Assembly (NCBI RefSeq): GCF_019972315.1
Contig: NZ_BLIZ01000001.1
Span: 496,001 to 560,000, forward strand
Origin: Geobacter sp. AOG1
GTDB taxonomy: Bacteria > Desulfobacterota > Desulfuromonadia > Geobacterales > Geobacteraceae
Direction: 5' to 3'
DNA: 64,000 nucleotides
In this document: positions 25,596-36,745 of the stretch, piece by piece
How positions within the stretch are numbered: position 1 is the first letter of the stretch
How the letters are laid out: every line of letters begins with the position of its first letter
The notes under the pieces: model-generated
Told to the model about the DNA's origin: nothing
The model's database searches: none
Seen by the model: the letters and a program-made list of their open reading frames with translations, nothing else
Program-made: the position numbers and the translations under genes

Positions 25596-27062
25596 CTACT
25601 TCACCTTCCAGGTCGTCCCCTGGGGACCGTCCAGGAGGAGGATGCTCCGGGAGAGGAGATAATCCCGGATTTCGTCGCTTCGCGCAAAGTTCTTCGCCGC
25701 GCGAGCGGCTGCCCGCTCCTCGATGAGCTGCTCTATCTCGGCGGCTGACATCTCCATCCCCGCCACCTTTCGCCCCTTGATCCGCTCCAGATATGCGCCT
25801 GGCTCCGAGGTAAACACCCCCAGCACTTCGCCAACCCCTGCGACCGCCTTCCGCACCGCCGCAAACATGGCACGGGCGGCAACAGATTCCCCGCCGTCTT
25901 CCGTCAGCACCCGATTCACCGCCCGGATCAGTTCGAACACGATACCGAGGGACTGGGCAGTATTGAAATCATCGTCCATCGCCTGCTCGAACCGGCCCAT
26001 GAACCCGCCCAGCTTCTCGTGCAGTTCCCGCTCCGCCTCTGTCCCGGCGGGGACATCATCCCCTGCCATCTCTCCGTCAAACCGCGCTATCGCCGCCAGT
26101 GCCGAATAAATCCGTTCCAGCCCCGCCCCTGCTTCGGCCAGATTCTGGTCGGAAAAATCGAGTGGGGAACGGTAATGGGCCGAAAGGAGGAAGAAGCGGA
26201 GCACCTCCGGGTCGTATTTTTCCAGGACCTCCTTGATGGTGAAGAAGTTCCCCAGAGATTTGCTCATCTTCTCCGCATTGATGTTGACGAACCCGTTGTG
26301 CAGCCAGTATTTGACGAAAGGCTTGCCGTTGGCGGCCTCCGACTGGGCAATCTCGTTTTCGTGGTGGGGGAAGATCAGATCCTTGCCGCCGCCATGGATG
26401 TCGAAGCTCTCCCCCAGGTATTTCATGCTCATGGCCGAGCACTCGATGTGCCACCCCGGGCGCCCCTTCCCCCAAGGGGAGTCCCAGAACGGCTCCCCCG
26501 GCTTGGCTTCCTTCCAGAGTGCAAAATCCATGGGGTGTCGCTTCCGTTCGTCCACCTCGATCCGGGCACCCGCCTGCATCTCGTCCAGGTTACGCTTGGA
26601 GAGCTTCAGATAGGAATCGAACTTTTCCACGCAGAAATAGACGTCTCCCCCCGCGGGGTAGGCAAAACCCTTGTCGATGAGCCGTTGGACGATGGCGATG
26701 ATCTCGCCGATATGCTCCGTAGCCTTTGGCTCGATCGTCGGCTTGACCAGCCCCAGCCGTTCCATGTCCTCGTCGAACGCCCTGATGTAGCGTTCGGAAA
26801 TGACGTCGTAGGTCACCCCTTCCTTGTTGGCCCGGTTGATGATCTTGTCGTCGATGTCGGTGTAGTTCCGTACGTAGGTAACCGCATAGCGGGTGCGCAG
26901 ATAACGGTAGATCACGTCGAACACCACGTTGGCCCGGGCATGGCCGATGTGGCTGTGGTCGTAGACCGTGACCCCGCAGACGTACATCTTCACCTCACCC
27001 GGCGTGAGCGGGACGAACTCCTCCTTCCGGGCGGAGAGGGTGTTATAAACTCGCAATGCCAT
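25596..27062 (-). CDS. cysS: Cysteinyl-tRNA synthetase
   Basis: A 488-residue class I synthetase starting at 27062 (GAGG seven bases upstream). The zinc cysteine and HIGH motif are in [23 protein letters not shown], the other zinc ligands in WHIECSAMS and [10 protein letters not shown], and KMSKS in [12 protein letters not shown]. Length and order are standard. It lies downstream of the chemosensory operon on the same strand and is convergent with the RHH gene. Confidence 0.97.
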   Translation of the reverse strand: MALRVYNTLSARKEEFVPLTPGEVKMYVCGVTVYDHSHIGHARANVVFDVIYRYLRTRYAVTYVRNYTDIDDKIINRANKEGVTYDVISERYIRAFDEDMERLGLVKPTIEPKATEHIGEIIAIVQRLIDKGFAYPAGGDVYFCVEKFDSYLKLSKRNLDEMQAGARIEVDERKRHPMDFALWKEAKPGEPFWDSPWGKGRPGWHIECSAMSMKYLGESFDIHGGGKDLIFPHHENEIAQSEAANGKPFVKYWLHNGFVNINAEKMSKSLGNFFTIKEVLEKYDPEVLRFFLLSAHYRSPLDFSDQNLAEAGAGLERIYSALAAIARFDGEMAGDDVPAGTEAERELHEKLGGFMGRFEQAMDDDFNTAQSLGIVFELIRAVNRVLTEDGGESVAARAMFAAVRKAVAGVGEVLGVFTSEPGAYLERIKGRKVAGMEMSAAEIEQLIEERAAARAAKNFARSDEIRDYLLSRSILLLDGPQGTTWKVK

Positions 27063-27194
27063 GAAAATCCTCACAGGGGAATTGACTGCCAACTCCGTTT
27101 TTTACCACAACGCTCCCCCCATGTGAAGCGATTTCCAGCCCCGACCAGACCGGCAGCGACATAGAGAGGGCTTGCGGCGAAAAGGGTTCGCAAA

Positions 27195-27566
27195 TCACCC
27201 GAGAATATCCCTGACCCTGGCAACAATCCCGTCACTGGTGAACGGTTTCCGGATGAAACCGTCGGCCCCGGACTCGGTAACCATGTGGCGCAGCTCTTCC
27301 TCACTTTTCGACGAGAGGAGAAGAATCGGGATTTCCCGGCTGAACTCCTTTTCCCGAAGCAGCTTGGCCTTCTTGTTCCCATCGAGCATGGGGAGCATGA
27401 CATCGAGGATGATCAGGTCCGGTTTGCGGGGAGAGAAGATGTAACTGTTGGCCTCGATGCCGCTGGAGGCGGTGAATACTTCGTAACCGGCCGCTTCCAG
27501 GGGGTCCTTTGCCATGACCAGCACCAGTTCGCTGTCATCTACAATGAGAATCCTTTTCTGTGCCAT
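27195..27566 (-). CDS. Single-domain CheY-like response regulator
   Basis: A 123-residue receiver with the acidic residues D10/D11, phospho-acceptor D55 (LIILDVMLP), the conserved SSK switch region and KPF lysine. It is the last gene of the chemosensory operon, two bases after cheB, so it is the probable output or phosphate sink of the CheA here. It lacks an effector domain, unlike WspR of the Pseudomonas Wsp system. Confidence 0.9.
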   Translation of the reverse strand: MAQKRILIVDDSELVLVMAKDPLEAAGYEVFTASSGIEANSYIFSPRKPDLIILDVMLPMLDGNKKAKLLREKEFSREIPILLLSSKSEEELRHMVTESGADGFIRKPFTSDGIVARVRDILG

Positions 27567-27568
27567 AT

Positions 27569-28594
27569 CTATTCCTCCGTCGAATTCGCAAACAGTTTAA
27601 TTATGGCGGCGGGGATTGTATCCAGCGGCAATACCCGATCTGCAGCCGCCAGTGAAATCGCCGCCTTGGGCATACCGAAGACCGCGCAGCTCTGTTCGTC
27701 CTGCACGATCGTCGCCCCACCTTGCTCCTTGATACTGCGCAGCCCTTGGGCACCATCCTTCCCCATGCCGGTGAGGAGAACGCCGACCACCTGCCCTCCC
27801 CGGGGGACCAGCGACGAAAACATCACATCGATGGACGGGCGACAGCAGTTGACCGGCGGTCCGTAAGTCAGCCGGACCCGCCCATCGGCCACCATCAGGT
27901 GACAGTCGGTGGGGGCAACGAGGACCAATCCTTCCTTCAGCACGTCCCCCTCGGCGGCAAGCCTCACCTTGAGCGGACATTCCCCGTCGAGCCACTGGGC
28001 AAACCCCCGGTCAAAACCGCTGGCAATGTGCTGCACGATCAGGACGGCCCCCCGGAAGTCGGCGGGGAGATTTCTGACGATGCTCATAACCGCCTTTGGC
28101 CCGCCGGTGGAGGCCCCGATAGCGAGAATCTTCCTCCCCCCTGCCAGGGGGACGGGAACCGGTTGCTCCCGGGTCCGTGACGGGCGACGTATGACCCTGA
28201 TACGTGCCAGAAGCCGGACTTTCTCTATAATGCCGGCACTAAACTCCGATGGATTGGCAAGGCCACCTCCGTCCGGCTTGCTCATGACGTCCAGGGCGCC
28301 TTTCTTGATGGCGGCAAAGGCCCGGTTCACCTCACGGTCGTCCAGGGTCCCCGACAGAACCAGGATAGGCGCCGGTGAGCCGGACATGATCTCCTCAATG
28401 GCAGCCAGGCCGTCGAGAACCGGCATCATGAGATCCATCACGATCAGGTCCGGATGCAGTTGCGCGGCAAGTTCCACCGCCTCCCGTCCGTCGGCGGCCT
28501 CCCCGACCACCCGGATGTCGCCGGTTGCGGCGAAAATATCCTTCAGGACCGCCCGCACCAAAGGCGAATCGTCTGCCAGAAGTACCTTGATCAT
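27569..28594 (-). CDS. cheB: Chemotaxis-type protein-glutamate methylesterase
   Basis: A 341-residue CheB. The receiver has D8/D9, D54 and KPD. The catalytic domain has the Ser-His-Asp triad in IGASTGGPKAV, VQHIASGF and LLTGMGKDGA. It removes methyl groups from, or deamidates, receptor glutamines as the adaptation arm that opposes CheR. About 100 non-coding bases separate it from cheA. Confidence 0.96.
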   Translation of the reverse strand: MIKVLLADDSPLVRAVLKDIFAATGDIRVVGEAADGREAVELAAQLHPDLIVMDLMMPVLDGLAAIEEIMSGSPAPILVLSGTLDDREVNRAFAAIKKGALDVMSKPDGGGLANPSEFSAGIIEKVRLLARIRVIRRPSRTREQPVPVPLAGGRKILAIGASTGGPKAVMSIVRNLPADFRGAVLIVQHIASGFDRGFAQWLDGECPLKVRLAAEGDVLKEGLVLVAPTDCHLMVADGRVRLTYGPPVNCCRPSIDVMFSSLVPRGGQVVGVLLTGMGKDGAQGLRSIKEQGGATIVQDEQSCAVFGMPKAAISLAAADRVLPLDTIPAAIIKLFANSTEE

Positions 28595-28696
28595 AAGTCC
28601 GTCACGTCCCCATTTCTCCTACCGCTCCATGGCCGACACGCGAAGCCAGGCTGTCCAACCACGACGAAAACAACATTGAAAACAGACTATCGCACT

Positions 28697-30751
28697 TCAT
28701 CCTATGAGCGACTCAACCGTGTCAAGGAGTGTCCCCTGGTCGAAACTCCCCTTGACGATGTAGGCCTGCGCCCCCGCCTCCAGCGCCTGGCGTTTGTGCT
28801 CGTCACGGGAGAGTGAAGAGACGATGATTATCGGCACCTCCCGGTAGGTGTCCAGTACCCGTAGTTGCCGAGTCAGTTCGAACCCGTTTATGCCTGGCAT
28901 CTCTACATCGGAGACCACCAGGTCGAACTGGACCCCGGCCACCTTCTCCAGCGCATCCTCTCCCGAAACCGCTACCTCCACCTGATAGCCATGGCTCACC
29001 AGGATGCTTCGTTCCATGGTTCGGGTGGTGATGGAATCGTCCACCACCAGGATGCGGCCCCGCACCCGTGCCGCCTCCTGTTCCGCGAAGGCCCCACGGA
29101 AGCCGGTAGTCGTCGCCCCCTCGGCATGAGCGAAAAGATCGGGAACGCTGAGGATCAGGGCAGGATCACCGTCCCCCAGGATCGTGGCGCCGAACACGAA
29201 GGTGACCCGCTTCATCTGGGCTCCCAATTGCTTCACCACAATCTCGCCACTCCCCAGATGGCGATCGACAGTGCAGGCAAGCAGTTGTTCCCGCAGCTTG
29301 AGAACGACCGCCGTTACCTTGCCCGTCTCCAGAAGTTCCTTCCGCGCCGGCAGCCCCAACAAGGACGACAGAGAAACCAGTGGCACCGTGGTACCGCGCA
29401 GGGCAACGACCTCCTTGCCACCCACGGTGACTATGTCCTCGCTGCGGACCTTGATGGTTTCCAGCACGTAGCTCACCGGAACGGCATAGCATTCCCCGCC
29501 GCAGGCCACGAGGAGGGCTTCGACAACTGAAAGGCTCAGGGGGAGTTGGAGGGTAATCTCGGTACAGGCGCCGACAACGCTCCGGAGGGATAGGGTCCCC
29601 TTGACCCGTTCCAGGTTTTTCTGAACCACGTCCAGGCCTACCCCCCGCCCGGAAACGTCGGTTACTATCTCGCTCGTGGAAAAACCGGGGCGCAGGGTCA
29701 GGTACAGGGACTCCTCGTCCCCCAGGAGTTCCGCCTCTTCTTTGTCAATCACCCCACGGCGCAGCGCCGCCTGCTTGATCCGGGCCGGGTCCATGCCCCG
29801 CCCGTCATCCCGGACAAGGATCTGTACGCTGTCCCCCTCGTGGCGGGCGCTGATCCTGATGGTCGCCTTCCCCGGCTTGCCGTGCCCCTTCCGCTCGTCG
29901 GGGAGCTCGATGCCGTGATCGACGGCATTGGTGAGCATGTGGAGAAACATGGGCTTCAGGCTCTCCAGAAGGACCCGGTCAAGTTCGATACCGTCACCGT
30001 CGATGGCCAGGTCTACCTCTTTCCCCTGATCCCGTGCCAGGTCCCGCACCAGCCGCTGGAATCCGTCGGTTATGGTGCGCAGGGGGAGCATGCGCAGCTC
30101 CATTGCCTCACCATGCAGTTCCTGGATGAGATAGTCGAGGTAGAGGACGTCATCCTCCAACTCCCGCTGGAACTGCCCCAGTTCCCGGAGCGACGGCGGA
30201 CCGCCGTCGCCGCGGACGAGGAACTTCAGTGAGCTTACCCTCGATTCAAGCCGCTTCTTGTTGATGATCAGTTCGCCAAGGAGGTTCACCAGGCTGTCCA
30301 GCGTCTTGACCCGGGCCCGCACCGTATCGCCGAATCCGTCTTCTTCCTTGCAGGACGGTCCCTGCATGGCGATCTCCGGCACATCCCCCCGGTCAAGGGC
30401 GGCCAGGAAATCCTCCACGACGAAGGAAGGGGGCTCCCCCTTGGCCAGGGCATCGACCAGCCGGGCCATGGCGTCACTCCCCCGCAGCAGGATGTCGATT
30501 GCCCTCTCGTCCACCTCCCGCTCCCCCTCCTCCATCTCCTTGAGCAGGTCCTCCAGGCGGTGGGCGACGTTGCTGACCCCCTCGAACCCGAGCATACGGG
30601 CCGATCCCTTGAGGGTATGGGCGTTCCGCAGCAGCTCATGAATGAGAACCTTGTTGGCCGGTTCCTTCTCCAGCCGCAAGACCCCACCCTGGAGGGACGT
30701 CAGGTGCTCGTCGGCCTCGCGGAGAAAGATGTCGAGGTACTTGCTGGACAC
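28697..30751 (-). CDS. cheA: Hybrid CheA histidine kinase with C-terminal receiver
   Basis: A 684-residue kinase starting at a GTG with GAGGAAGAGG upstream. The Hpt domain has phospho-histidine H45 in NAHTLKGSARMLG. There is no P2 (CheY-docking) domain; dimerisation, HATPase (HMLTNAVDHGIELP, RDDGRGMDP, GRGVGLDVV) and CheW-like domains follow, then a receiver (RILVVDDSITTRTMER, DLVVSDVEMPG). This architecture matches WspE and FrzE-type kinases of alternative-function systems rather than flagellar CheA. Confidence 0.95.
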   Translation of the reverse strand: MSSKYLDIFLREADEHLTSLQGGVLRLEKEPANKVLIHELLRNAHTLKGSARMLGFEGVSNVAHRLEDLLKEMEEGEREVDERAIDILLRGSDAMARLVDALAKGEPPSFVVEDFLAALDRGDVPEIAMQGPSCKEEDGFGDTVRARVKTLDSLVNLLGELIINKKRLESRVSSLKFLVRGDGGPPSLRELGQFQRELEDDVLYLDYLIQELHGEAMELRMLPLRTITDGFQRLVRDLARDQGKEVDLAIDGDGIELDRVLLESLKPMFLHMLTNAVDHGIELPDERKGHGKPGKATIRISARHEGDSVQILVRDDGRGMDPARIKQAALRRGVIDKEEAELLGDEESLYLTLRPGFSTSEIVTDVSGRGVGLDVVQKNLERVKGTLSLRSVVGACTEITLQLPLSLSVVEALLVACGGECYAVPVSYVLETIKVRSEDIVTVGGKEVVALRGTTVPLVSLSSLLGLPARKELLETGKVTAVVLKLREQLLACTVDRHLGSGEIVVKQLGAQMKRVTFVFGATILGDGDPALILSVPDLFAHAEGATTTGFRGAFAEQEAARVRGRILVVDDSITTRTMERSILVSHGYQVEVAVSGEDALEKVAGVQFDLVVSDVEMPGINGFELTRQLRVLDTYREVPIIIVSSLSRDEHKRQALEAGAQAYIVKGSFDQGTLLDTVESLIG

Positions 30752-30752
30752 G

Positions 30753-32489
30753 TTATCCCTCTTCCTCCGCCAGGTCCTTCAGTCTCTCCGTAAGCCCCAT
30801 GATCTCCCTGATGGACTGTTCGGTCTCCCGGGCGCTCCCCGCTACCTGCTGGGCTACATCCCGCACCTCCGCCATGGTTTCCGCCATCTGCTCGCAGGCC
30901 GAGGTCTGCTGCTGGGTAGAGAGGGTAATCTCCTTGGCGGAACGGGCCGTTTCTTCTACCATGCCGATAATGTTGCCAAACGACAGCTGGACCTTGTCCA
31001 CCAGGGTCGCTGCCGAATCCACTCCTTTGGTCCCCTCTTCCGTCACCATGATGGTGCTGTTGGTCGCTTTTTGAATCTCCTCGATGAGGCCCTTGATCTG
31101 CCGCGTCGCCTCAACAGTACGTTCCGCCAGGCGTCGCACCTCCTGGGCCACGATGGCAAAGCGCTTACCCGCCTCCCCGGCACCGGCAGCCTCGATGGCA
31201 GCGTTCAGCGCCAGCAGGTTCGTCTGGTCGCTGATCTCGTCGATGATCTCGACGATACCACCGATCTTCTGACTGTTGTCCCCTAGCTGCAGCATGCTGT
31301 GGGCGATGCTCTGAACCTGGCTCTTGAGATTCGCCATCCCCTCAATGGCGTTACTCACATCCCCCGTACCCGCCATGCAGCTCCGGGTGGTCTCCTCCGC
31401 CATCGACTCCACCGACTTGGCATTGTCGGTGATCTGCTTGGCAGTGATGGCGATCTCCTCGGACGTGGTAGACACCTCCTGCACCGCCGTCGCCTGCTGG
31501 GTCGCCCCCGCCGACTGCTGGGCGCTGATGGCCATCATCTCATTGGCCGAGCTGGAAAGCTGGATGATAGCCTCCTTGATGGACGCAACGAGACGGTTCG
31601 TCTTTTCGATCTCCCCCTTCAGGTTCTTGACGATGACGTTGGTCATCTTGTTGAACGCCTCGGCCAGGGTCCCGATCTCGTCGTTGCTTTCGATCGGTAT
31701 CGTTTCGTCCAGGTTGCCGTCGGCAATTCGCCGGGCCACCTGGGTCAGACGGAGGAGCGGACGGACGGTGAAGCTCACCACGAGGTAGATCGTCAGGCTC
31801 GCAACCAGAAGCATGATGAGCATGGCAACGATGATCTGGGTGCGGAGCGCGGCAATTTTCTTGTCGGTCTTTTCCATGGAAAATCCGATGCGGAATCCCC
31901 CCCAGTGCTTGCCGTTGACGAATACCGGCGCAGAGATGTCCCACATCCGTTCTCCCGTATCCCGGGAGTAGACCTGCTTGAAGAGCTCCTGTTCATTCTT
32001 GGCGGCCTTCAGCCCCACCTCGTCGTTGAACAGACGCTTGGTCCGGTTGCCTACCTTGTCCTTCTCCTTGTCCCCCGTGAGAGGTTTGGAATACTTGGTG
32101 TTATGGGTCGGGAGATAACCGTTCCGGTCCACCAGGACGGCAAAAACCACCTGGTCGTCCTTCAGGTACTCGTCCTCCAGTTCCTGGATGGTCTTGTCCA
32201 GGTAGGTATCGTATTTGGTATGGAATTTCTGCGGGTCGGTGCCGGGAATCGGCACGTAGTTCGTATCGAAGATATCCTCCGCCGTGAAGCGGCCGCTTGC
32301 GATGGCATCATCCAGAATTCGCTCCATCAGCTTGGCACCGGTCAGGGCCTCCATACGCCCCTTGGAGAGGAGTTCCTCCTCCATGGACACGCTGCGCGAC
32401 CGGACGAAGTAGACGGTAAAGATCGCCATGATGACGATCATGACCATGATGAGAATTCCGGCAATCTTGACTGACAGTTTATTGAACAT
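30753..32489 (-). CDS. Methyl-accepting chemotaxis receptor
   Basis: A 578-residue transmembrane receptor starting at 32489 (AAGGAG five bases upstream). TM1 is at about 7-29, followed by a periplasmic Cache-like sensor (about 30-190), TM2 ([24 protein letters not shown]), HAMP ([18 protein letters not shown]) and the cytoplasmic coiled coil. The conserved tip is [26 protein letters not shown]. There is no C-terminal CheR-tethering pentapeptide. It is the only receptor in this operon, so probably the dedicated input. Confidence 0.95.
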   Translation of the reverse strand: MFNKLSVKIAGILIMVMIVIMAIFTVYFVRSRSVSMEEELLSKGRMEALTGAKLMERILDDAIASGRFTAEDIFDTNYVPIPGTDPQKFHTKYDTYLDKTIQELEDEYLKDDQVVFAVLVDRNGYLPTHNTKYSKPLTGDKEKDKVGNRTKRLFNDEVGLKAAKNEQELFKQVYSRDTGERMWDISAPVFVNGKHWGGFRIGFSMEKTDKKIAALRTQIIVAMLIMLLVASLTIYLVVSFTVRPLLRLTQVARRIADGNLDETIPIESNDEIGTLAEAFNKMTNVIVKNLKGEIEKTNRLVASIKEAIIQLSSSANEMMAISAQQSAGATQQATAVQEVSTTSEEIAITAKQITDNAKSVESMAEETTRSCMAGTGDVSNAIEGMANLKSQVQSIAHSMLQLGDNSQKIGGIVEIIDEISDQTNLLALNAAIEAAGAGEAGKRFAIVAQEVRRLAERTVEATRQIKGLIEEIQKATNSTIMVTEEGTKGVDSAATLVDKVQLSFGNIIGMVEETARSAKEITLSTQQQTSACEQMAETMAEVRDVAQQVAGSARETEQSIREIMGLTERLKDLAEEEG

Positions 32490-32555
32490 AATCACTCCTT
32501 ACCAAAGGGATTGCGAATGGTGAGTCTGCGAATAATGGGACATAAGAGGATCCCG

Positions 32556-33101
32556 TCAGCCATGGTCGATCACGATTTCAGGTGCCGCAAGCAGGCGCCC
32601 GATGTCGAGCAGTATCACCAGACCGTCGGAAAGCTGAAGCTGACCGCGCAGATAATCGCGCTGGGCACCGCTCAGGGATTTGACCGCCACCTCGAAGGTG
32701 TCGAGGGGAAGTGCCGCAACCCCCTTGATCGACTCGACCAGGAGGCCGGTGTGGAACTTCTCCCCCTTCACCACGATAATCCGTCCCGACGGGCCGAAGG
32801 GGAGCTGGGGGAGCCCCAGGAGAGGCCGGATATCCATGGCGGCGACAATCTCCCCCCGGAGGTTGAATACCCCGACGATCAATTCCTGCACCTTGGGGAT
32901 CTTCACCAGCCGCGGAATACGCAGCACCTCCGCCGCATGGATGGTTTCAAAGGCGTAGGTTTCCCCCCCGAGGGCGAACGTGACGCACTCCAGCTGCTCC
33001 TCTAACGCCTCCTCCACCGCTTCCAGTCCTTGCCAGTACTCATCACGCATCTCCTTGAGGATGCCATCGATGTTGTAACCGGCCCTGTTTTCCTCACCCA
33101 T
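32556..33101 (-). CDS. cheW: CheW coupling protein
   Basis: A 181-residue CheW-domain protein with an N-terminal helical extension of about 35 residues (YNIDGILKEMRDEYWQGLEAVEEALEEQL). The CheW core is typical: LECVTFALGGETYAFETIHAAEVLRI, GVFNLRGEIVAAMDIRPLLGLP and ILLDIGRLL. It links the receptor to CheA. Only one CheW is encoded here, whereas Wsp systems have two. Confidence 0.95.
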   Translation of the reverse strand: MGEENRAGYNIDGILKEMRDEYWQGLEAVEEALEEQLECVTFALGGETYAFETIHAAEVLRIPRLVKIPKVQELIVGVFNLRGEIVAAMDIRPLLGLPQLPFGPSGRIIVVKGEKFHTGLLVESIKGVAALPLDTFEVAVKSLSGAQRDYLRGQLQLSDGLVILLDIGRLLAAPEIVIDHG

Positions 33102-33131
33102 GGTCGAACTCTCCCGAAAAACGCTTTTCGT

Positions 33132-34973
33132 TTAAGCGATACGCGCCAGTTCCATCCTCACCCGCTCCATGAACACCTCCCGCGACAGCCCGCCTCCGTA
33201 AGGAACCACGTTCCCGTCGGGCGAATGTTCCAGGAGCCTGAGGCAGTTGCGGAATTCCCGCATCCCATCACGCTCCCGCCCCAGACGGAAGTAGAGCCGT
33301 CCCATGCAGTAGTGGGGCATGATGAAGTCCATGCTGAGGAGAAGTGCCTTGCGGTATTCGACCAGCGCATCCGGCAACTGCTCCTCTATTTCCAGAACCA
33401 GCCCTCGAAGGAAATAGGCCTCGGGATGGAGGTCGTTCCTCGCCAACACCTCGTCGCACAGGGCCAGCGCCTCCTGGAATTGGGCTCTGTTGGCAAAGAC
33501 GAATCCCTTCATGACCAGGGCATCCAGATGGTCGGGCTCTTGCCGCAGGACATCCGCAAGCAGCGTCTCCGCTCCGCTGAAATTCTCCGCATCGAAGAGT
33601 TCCCGGGCCTGCCGGTAAAGCTCTTCCGGCGTCGGCACCACCGCTGGCTGAGGAACCGGCACCGGCACCTTCAAGGAGCGCGGTGCTGCTGGCCGGGGGG
33701 GCAAAACCGTTTTTTTCACCGGCCGGGGCTTCTGAGGCTTCGCCGTCGGCAATGCAACCACAGCCGACGGAGACTTTTTACGGTAATAAAATCCGCTCTC
33801 CCGGCTCACCCGCTCGAACTTGGTAGAAATCTGGGAAAGGGCCTCTGCATGGCCGAGGAACAGGTGCCCTCCCGGGGCAAGGGTGGCTGCAAACTTGTCG
33901 ATAATCTGCCGGGTCGTGGCAAGGGTGAAGTAGATGGTCACGTTGCGGCAGAAAATCACATCCAGTTCCCGAAACGGGCCGTTCGGCTGGGGGAACGCAG
34001 TCGTCTGGAGATTGAGATGGGAAAACTCCACCAGCTGCTTCACCTCGTCGCGGATGAGGTAGCTGTCGCCGACCCGGTTGAAATATCGTTCCAGATACCG
34101 TGGTTCCATGGCCCGCAGGGACCAGGGGCGGTATACCCCTTCCCGGGCTCGCTGCAGCGAACGGTTGTTGATGTCCGTGGCCAGGATTCTGATGTCACGC
34201 TTGCGCCAGTCGGGAAGGGCCTCCATGATGGTCATGGCCAGGGAGTAGGGCTCCTCGCCGGTGGAACAACCGGCCGACCAGATACGGAGCGGCTTCCCGG
34301 CCAGTTCGCCGCCGACCAGTTGACGGAGGGCTTCGAAATGGGCCCGATAGCGGAAAAAGTAGGTTTCGCCGACAGTCAGATGCTGGAGGAGTTTCTGCAG
34401 CTCCTGACGGCTCTCCCCGTATTCGGTCAGGTAATCGAAGTAGTCCCGGTACGAGGCGCAGTGGATGGCGGTCATCCGGCTGGTTATCCCCCGCTCCAGG
34501 AGTTTCAGGTTGCGGCGTTCGAAATGAAGACCACTGTGGGTCAGGAGGTAGTCGCAGTAAAGACTGCTCTCCTCCTCCGTCAGATGCCCCAGCCGCGCCG
34601 GCGGTACCCGTTTGCGCCCCCCCCGTGAGAGGAGAGCCAGATTCTGGCGAAGCCGGTTCACGTCAATCGGCTTGAGAAGGAAATCGAATACATTGGGGTA
34701 TTCGTATTCCATCGCCGGGTCTGCGGAAATGACGATGATGGGAAGGCGCTCCCCCTCCTTCCCACGCTGCAGCCGCTGCACCAGATCGACGGTGGAAATC
34801 TCCGGACAACCGTCTTCGATGACCACCACGTTCGGTGCCGTCGTCTGTACCGCCCGCAGCGCTTCTTTCATGGATCCTGCAGGTATGATCTCGTGACCGT
34901 CCCGCTTGAGCAGAACGGTCAGGAAGCGCCCGAGGGCCTCATTGGTATGGACCAGAAGGATGGTACGGGGCAT
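33132..34973 (-). CDS. cheR: Receiver-like/CheR methyltransferase/TPR fusion
   Basis: A 613-residue protein starting at 34973 (GAGGAAGAGG upstream). Residues 1-120 fold like a receiver but the acidic pair is replaced (VHTN) and Glu53 stands where the phospho-Asp is expected, so it is probably a pseudo-receiver. The middle is CheR: VGETYFFRYRAHFEALR, WSAGCSTGEEPYSLAM (SAM site), ATDINNRSLQRAREG and VIFCRNVTIYF. The C-terminal third holds TPR repeats as in WspC. It methylates receptor glutamates. It is the first gene of the operon. Confidence 0.93.
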   Translation of the reverse strand: MPRTILLVHTNEALGRFLTVLLKRDGHEIIPAGSMKEALRAVQTTAPNVVVIEDGCPEISTVDLVQRLQRGKEGERLPIIVISADPAMEYEYPNVFDFLLKPIDVNRLRQNLALLSRGGRKRVPPARLGHLTEEESSLYCDYLLTHSGLHFERRNLKLLERGITSRMTAIHCASYRDYFDYLTEYGESRQELQKLLQHLTVGETYFFRYRAHFEALRQLVGGELAGKPLRIWSAGCSTGEEPYSLAMTIMEALPDWRKRDIRILATDINNRSLQRAREGVYRPWSLRAMEPRYLERYFNRVGDSYLIRDEVKQLVEFSHLNLQTTAFPQPNGPFRELDVIFCRNVTIYFTLATTRQIIDKFAATLAPGGHLFLGHAEALSQISTKFERVSRESGFYYRKKSPSAVVALPTAKPQKPRPVKKTVLPPRPAAPRSLKVPVPVPQPAVVPTPEELYRQARELFDAENFSGAETLLADVLRQEPDHLDALVMKGFVFANRAQFQEALALCDEVLARNDLHPEAYFLRGLVLEIEEQLPDALVEYRKALLLSMDFIMPHYCMGRLYFRLGRERDGMREFRNCLRLLEHSPDGNVVPYGGGLSREVFMERVRMELARIA

Positions 34974-35026
34974 GGCCTCTTCCTCTCGCCGTAACGCCAT
35001 GCATGAACGCTGTCCCTACAGGCGCG

Positions 35027-36721
35027 TCAGGCGGACTGCTGCTCCCTGCTCCAGGAATCGCGCAGGGTGGCCGTCCGGTTGAATACCGGTACGCCGGGGA
35101 CGGAATCCCGGGAATCGACCGTAAAATACCCCTGCCGCTCGAACTGGTAGTGGCTCTCCCCTGCCGCATCCGCCAGGCTCGGCTCCAGACGGACGGCGGG
35201 CAACACTTCCAGGGCGAGGGGGTTAATGAACGCCTTGTATTCCTGCCCCCCCTTGTCCGGGTTGGGAACGGAGAAGAGACGGTCGTAGAGGCGCACCTCC
35301 GCCGTCACGGCATGGTGCACCGATACCCAGTGGATAGTCCCCTTCACCTTCCGGCCGGCCGCCGGTCCGCCGGTACGGGTGTCGGGGTCATAGGTACAGC
35401 GCACTTCCACCACATCCCCGTCCCCGTCCTTCACCACTTCCGTGCATTTCACGATGTAGGCATACCGCAGCCGCACCTCCTGACCGGGGGCCATGCGGTG
35501 AAATCCCTTGACCGGTGTTTCCATGAAATCGTCCCGCTCGATATATACCTCCCGGCAAAAGGGAATCTGACGGCTCCCCAGCTCCGGACGCTGGGGGTGG
35601 TTGGCCGCCGTGAATTCCTCCACTTCCCCCTCGGGAAAGTTCACGATGACGAGCTTCAGGGGGCGAAGCACCGCCATGGCGCGCGGTGCGTTGGCATTCA
35701 GGTCGTCGCGGACGCACTCCTCGAGCACCCCCATATCGATCCAGCTGTCGCTTTTACCCACGCCAATGCGCTCGCAGAAGGTACGGATGGAGTCGGGGGT
35801 GTAGCCGCGCCGGCGGAGACCGGCAAGGGTCGGCATGCGCGGATCGTCCCAGCCGTCCACATCACCGTCCTGAACCAGCTGGAGGAGCTTCCGCTTGCTC
35901 ATCACCGTGTAGGTCAGATTGAGGCGGGCGAATTCGTACTGACGGGGGTGATAGATGCCGAGCCGGTCCAGAAACCACTCGTAGAGAGGTCGATGGGACT
36001 CGAACTCCAGGGTGCAAACGGAGTGGGTGATTCCCTCGATGGAATCGCTCTGGCCGTGGGCGTAATCGTACATCGGGTAGATGCACCAGGCATCGCCGGC
36101 ATGGGGGTGGGGAGCATGGAGGATCCGGTACATGACCGGGTCGCGCAGGTTCAGGTTCGGTGAAGCCATGTCGATCTTCGCCCGCAGCACCCGGGCGCCG
36201 TCGGCAAACTCGCCGGCCCGCATCCGCCGGAACAGGTCGAGGTTCTCTTCCACGGTGCGGTTCCGGTAGGGGCTCTCCGTTCCCGGCTCGGTCAGGGTCC
36301 CTCGATGGGCACGGATCTCTTCGGCGGTCAGATCGTCCACATAGGCGTCACCCTGCCGGATGAGCTGTTCTGCCCACTGGTAGAGTTGCTCGAAGTAGTC
36401 GGATGCGTAGTAAAGGTGCTCCCCCCAGTCGAAGCCGAGCCAGCGGACGTTCTCCTTGATGGATTCAGCATATTCGATCTCTTCCCTGGCAGGGTTGGTG
36501 TCGTCGAAACGAAGGTGGCAGCGGCCACCGAAATCCCGCGCCAGTCCGAAGTTGAGACAGATGGACTTGGCATGGCCGATATGGAGGTAACCGTTGGGTT
36601 CCGGCGGAAAGCGGGTTGCTATCGTCTTATGCCTGCCATTTTGCAGGTCATCCTCGATGATGGTGCGGATGAAGTTGGTCGTGGTTGTCTGTTTCGAAGC
36701 GTCGGTTTCGGGTGTACTCAT
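35027..36721 (-). CDS. glnS: Glutaminyl-tRNA synthetase
   Basis: A 564-residue class I synthetase of normal length. HIGH motif in [27 protein letters not shown] equivalent in [11 protein letters not shown], amino-acid binding DDTNP, and tRNA-binding stretches such as [29 protein letters not shown]. Its presence together with gatCAB implies Gln-tRNA(Gln) is made directly, leaving the amidotransferase for Asp-tRNA(Asn). Confidence 0.97.
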   Translation of the reverse strand: MSTPETDASKQTTTTNFIRTIIEDDLQNGRHKTIATRFPPEPNGYLHIGHAKSICLNFGLARDFGGRCHLRFDDTNPAREEIEYAESIKENVRWLGFDWGEHLYYASDYFEQLYQWAEQLIRQGDAYVDDLTAEEIRAHRGTLTEPGTESPYRNRTVEENLDLFRRMRAGEFADGARVLRAKIDMASPNLNLRDPVMYRILHAPHPHAGDAWCIYPMYDYAHGQSDSIEGITHSVCTLEFESHRPLYEWFLDRLGIYHPRQYEFARLNLTYTVMSKRKLLQLVQDGDVDGWDDPRMPTLAGLRRRGYTPDSIRTFCERIGVGKSDSWIDMGVLEECVRDDLNANAPRAMAVLRPLKLVIVNFPEGEVEEFTAANHPQRPELGSRQIPFCREVYIERDDFMETPVKGFHRMAPGQEVRLRYAYIVKCTEVVKDGDGDVVEVRCTYDPDTRTGGPAAGRKVKGTIHWVSVHHAVTAEVRLYDRLFSVPNPDKGGQEYKAFINPLALEVLPAVRLEPSLADAAGESHYQFERQGYFTVDSRDSVPGVPVFNRTATLRDSWSREQQSA

Positions 36722-36745
36722 CGATTCTTCTACCTTCCAGCGAAT

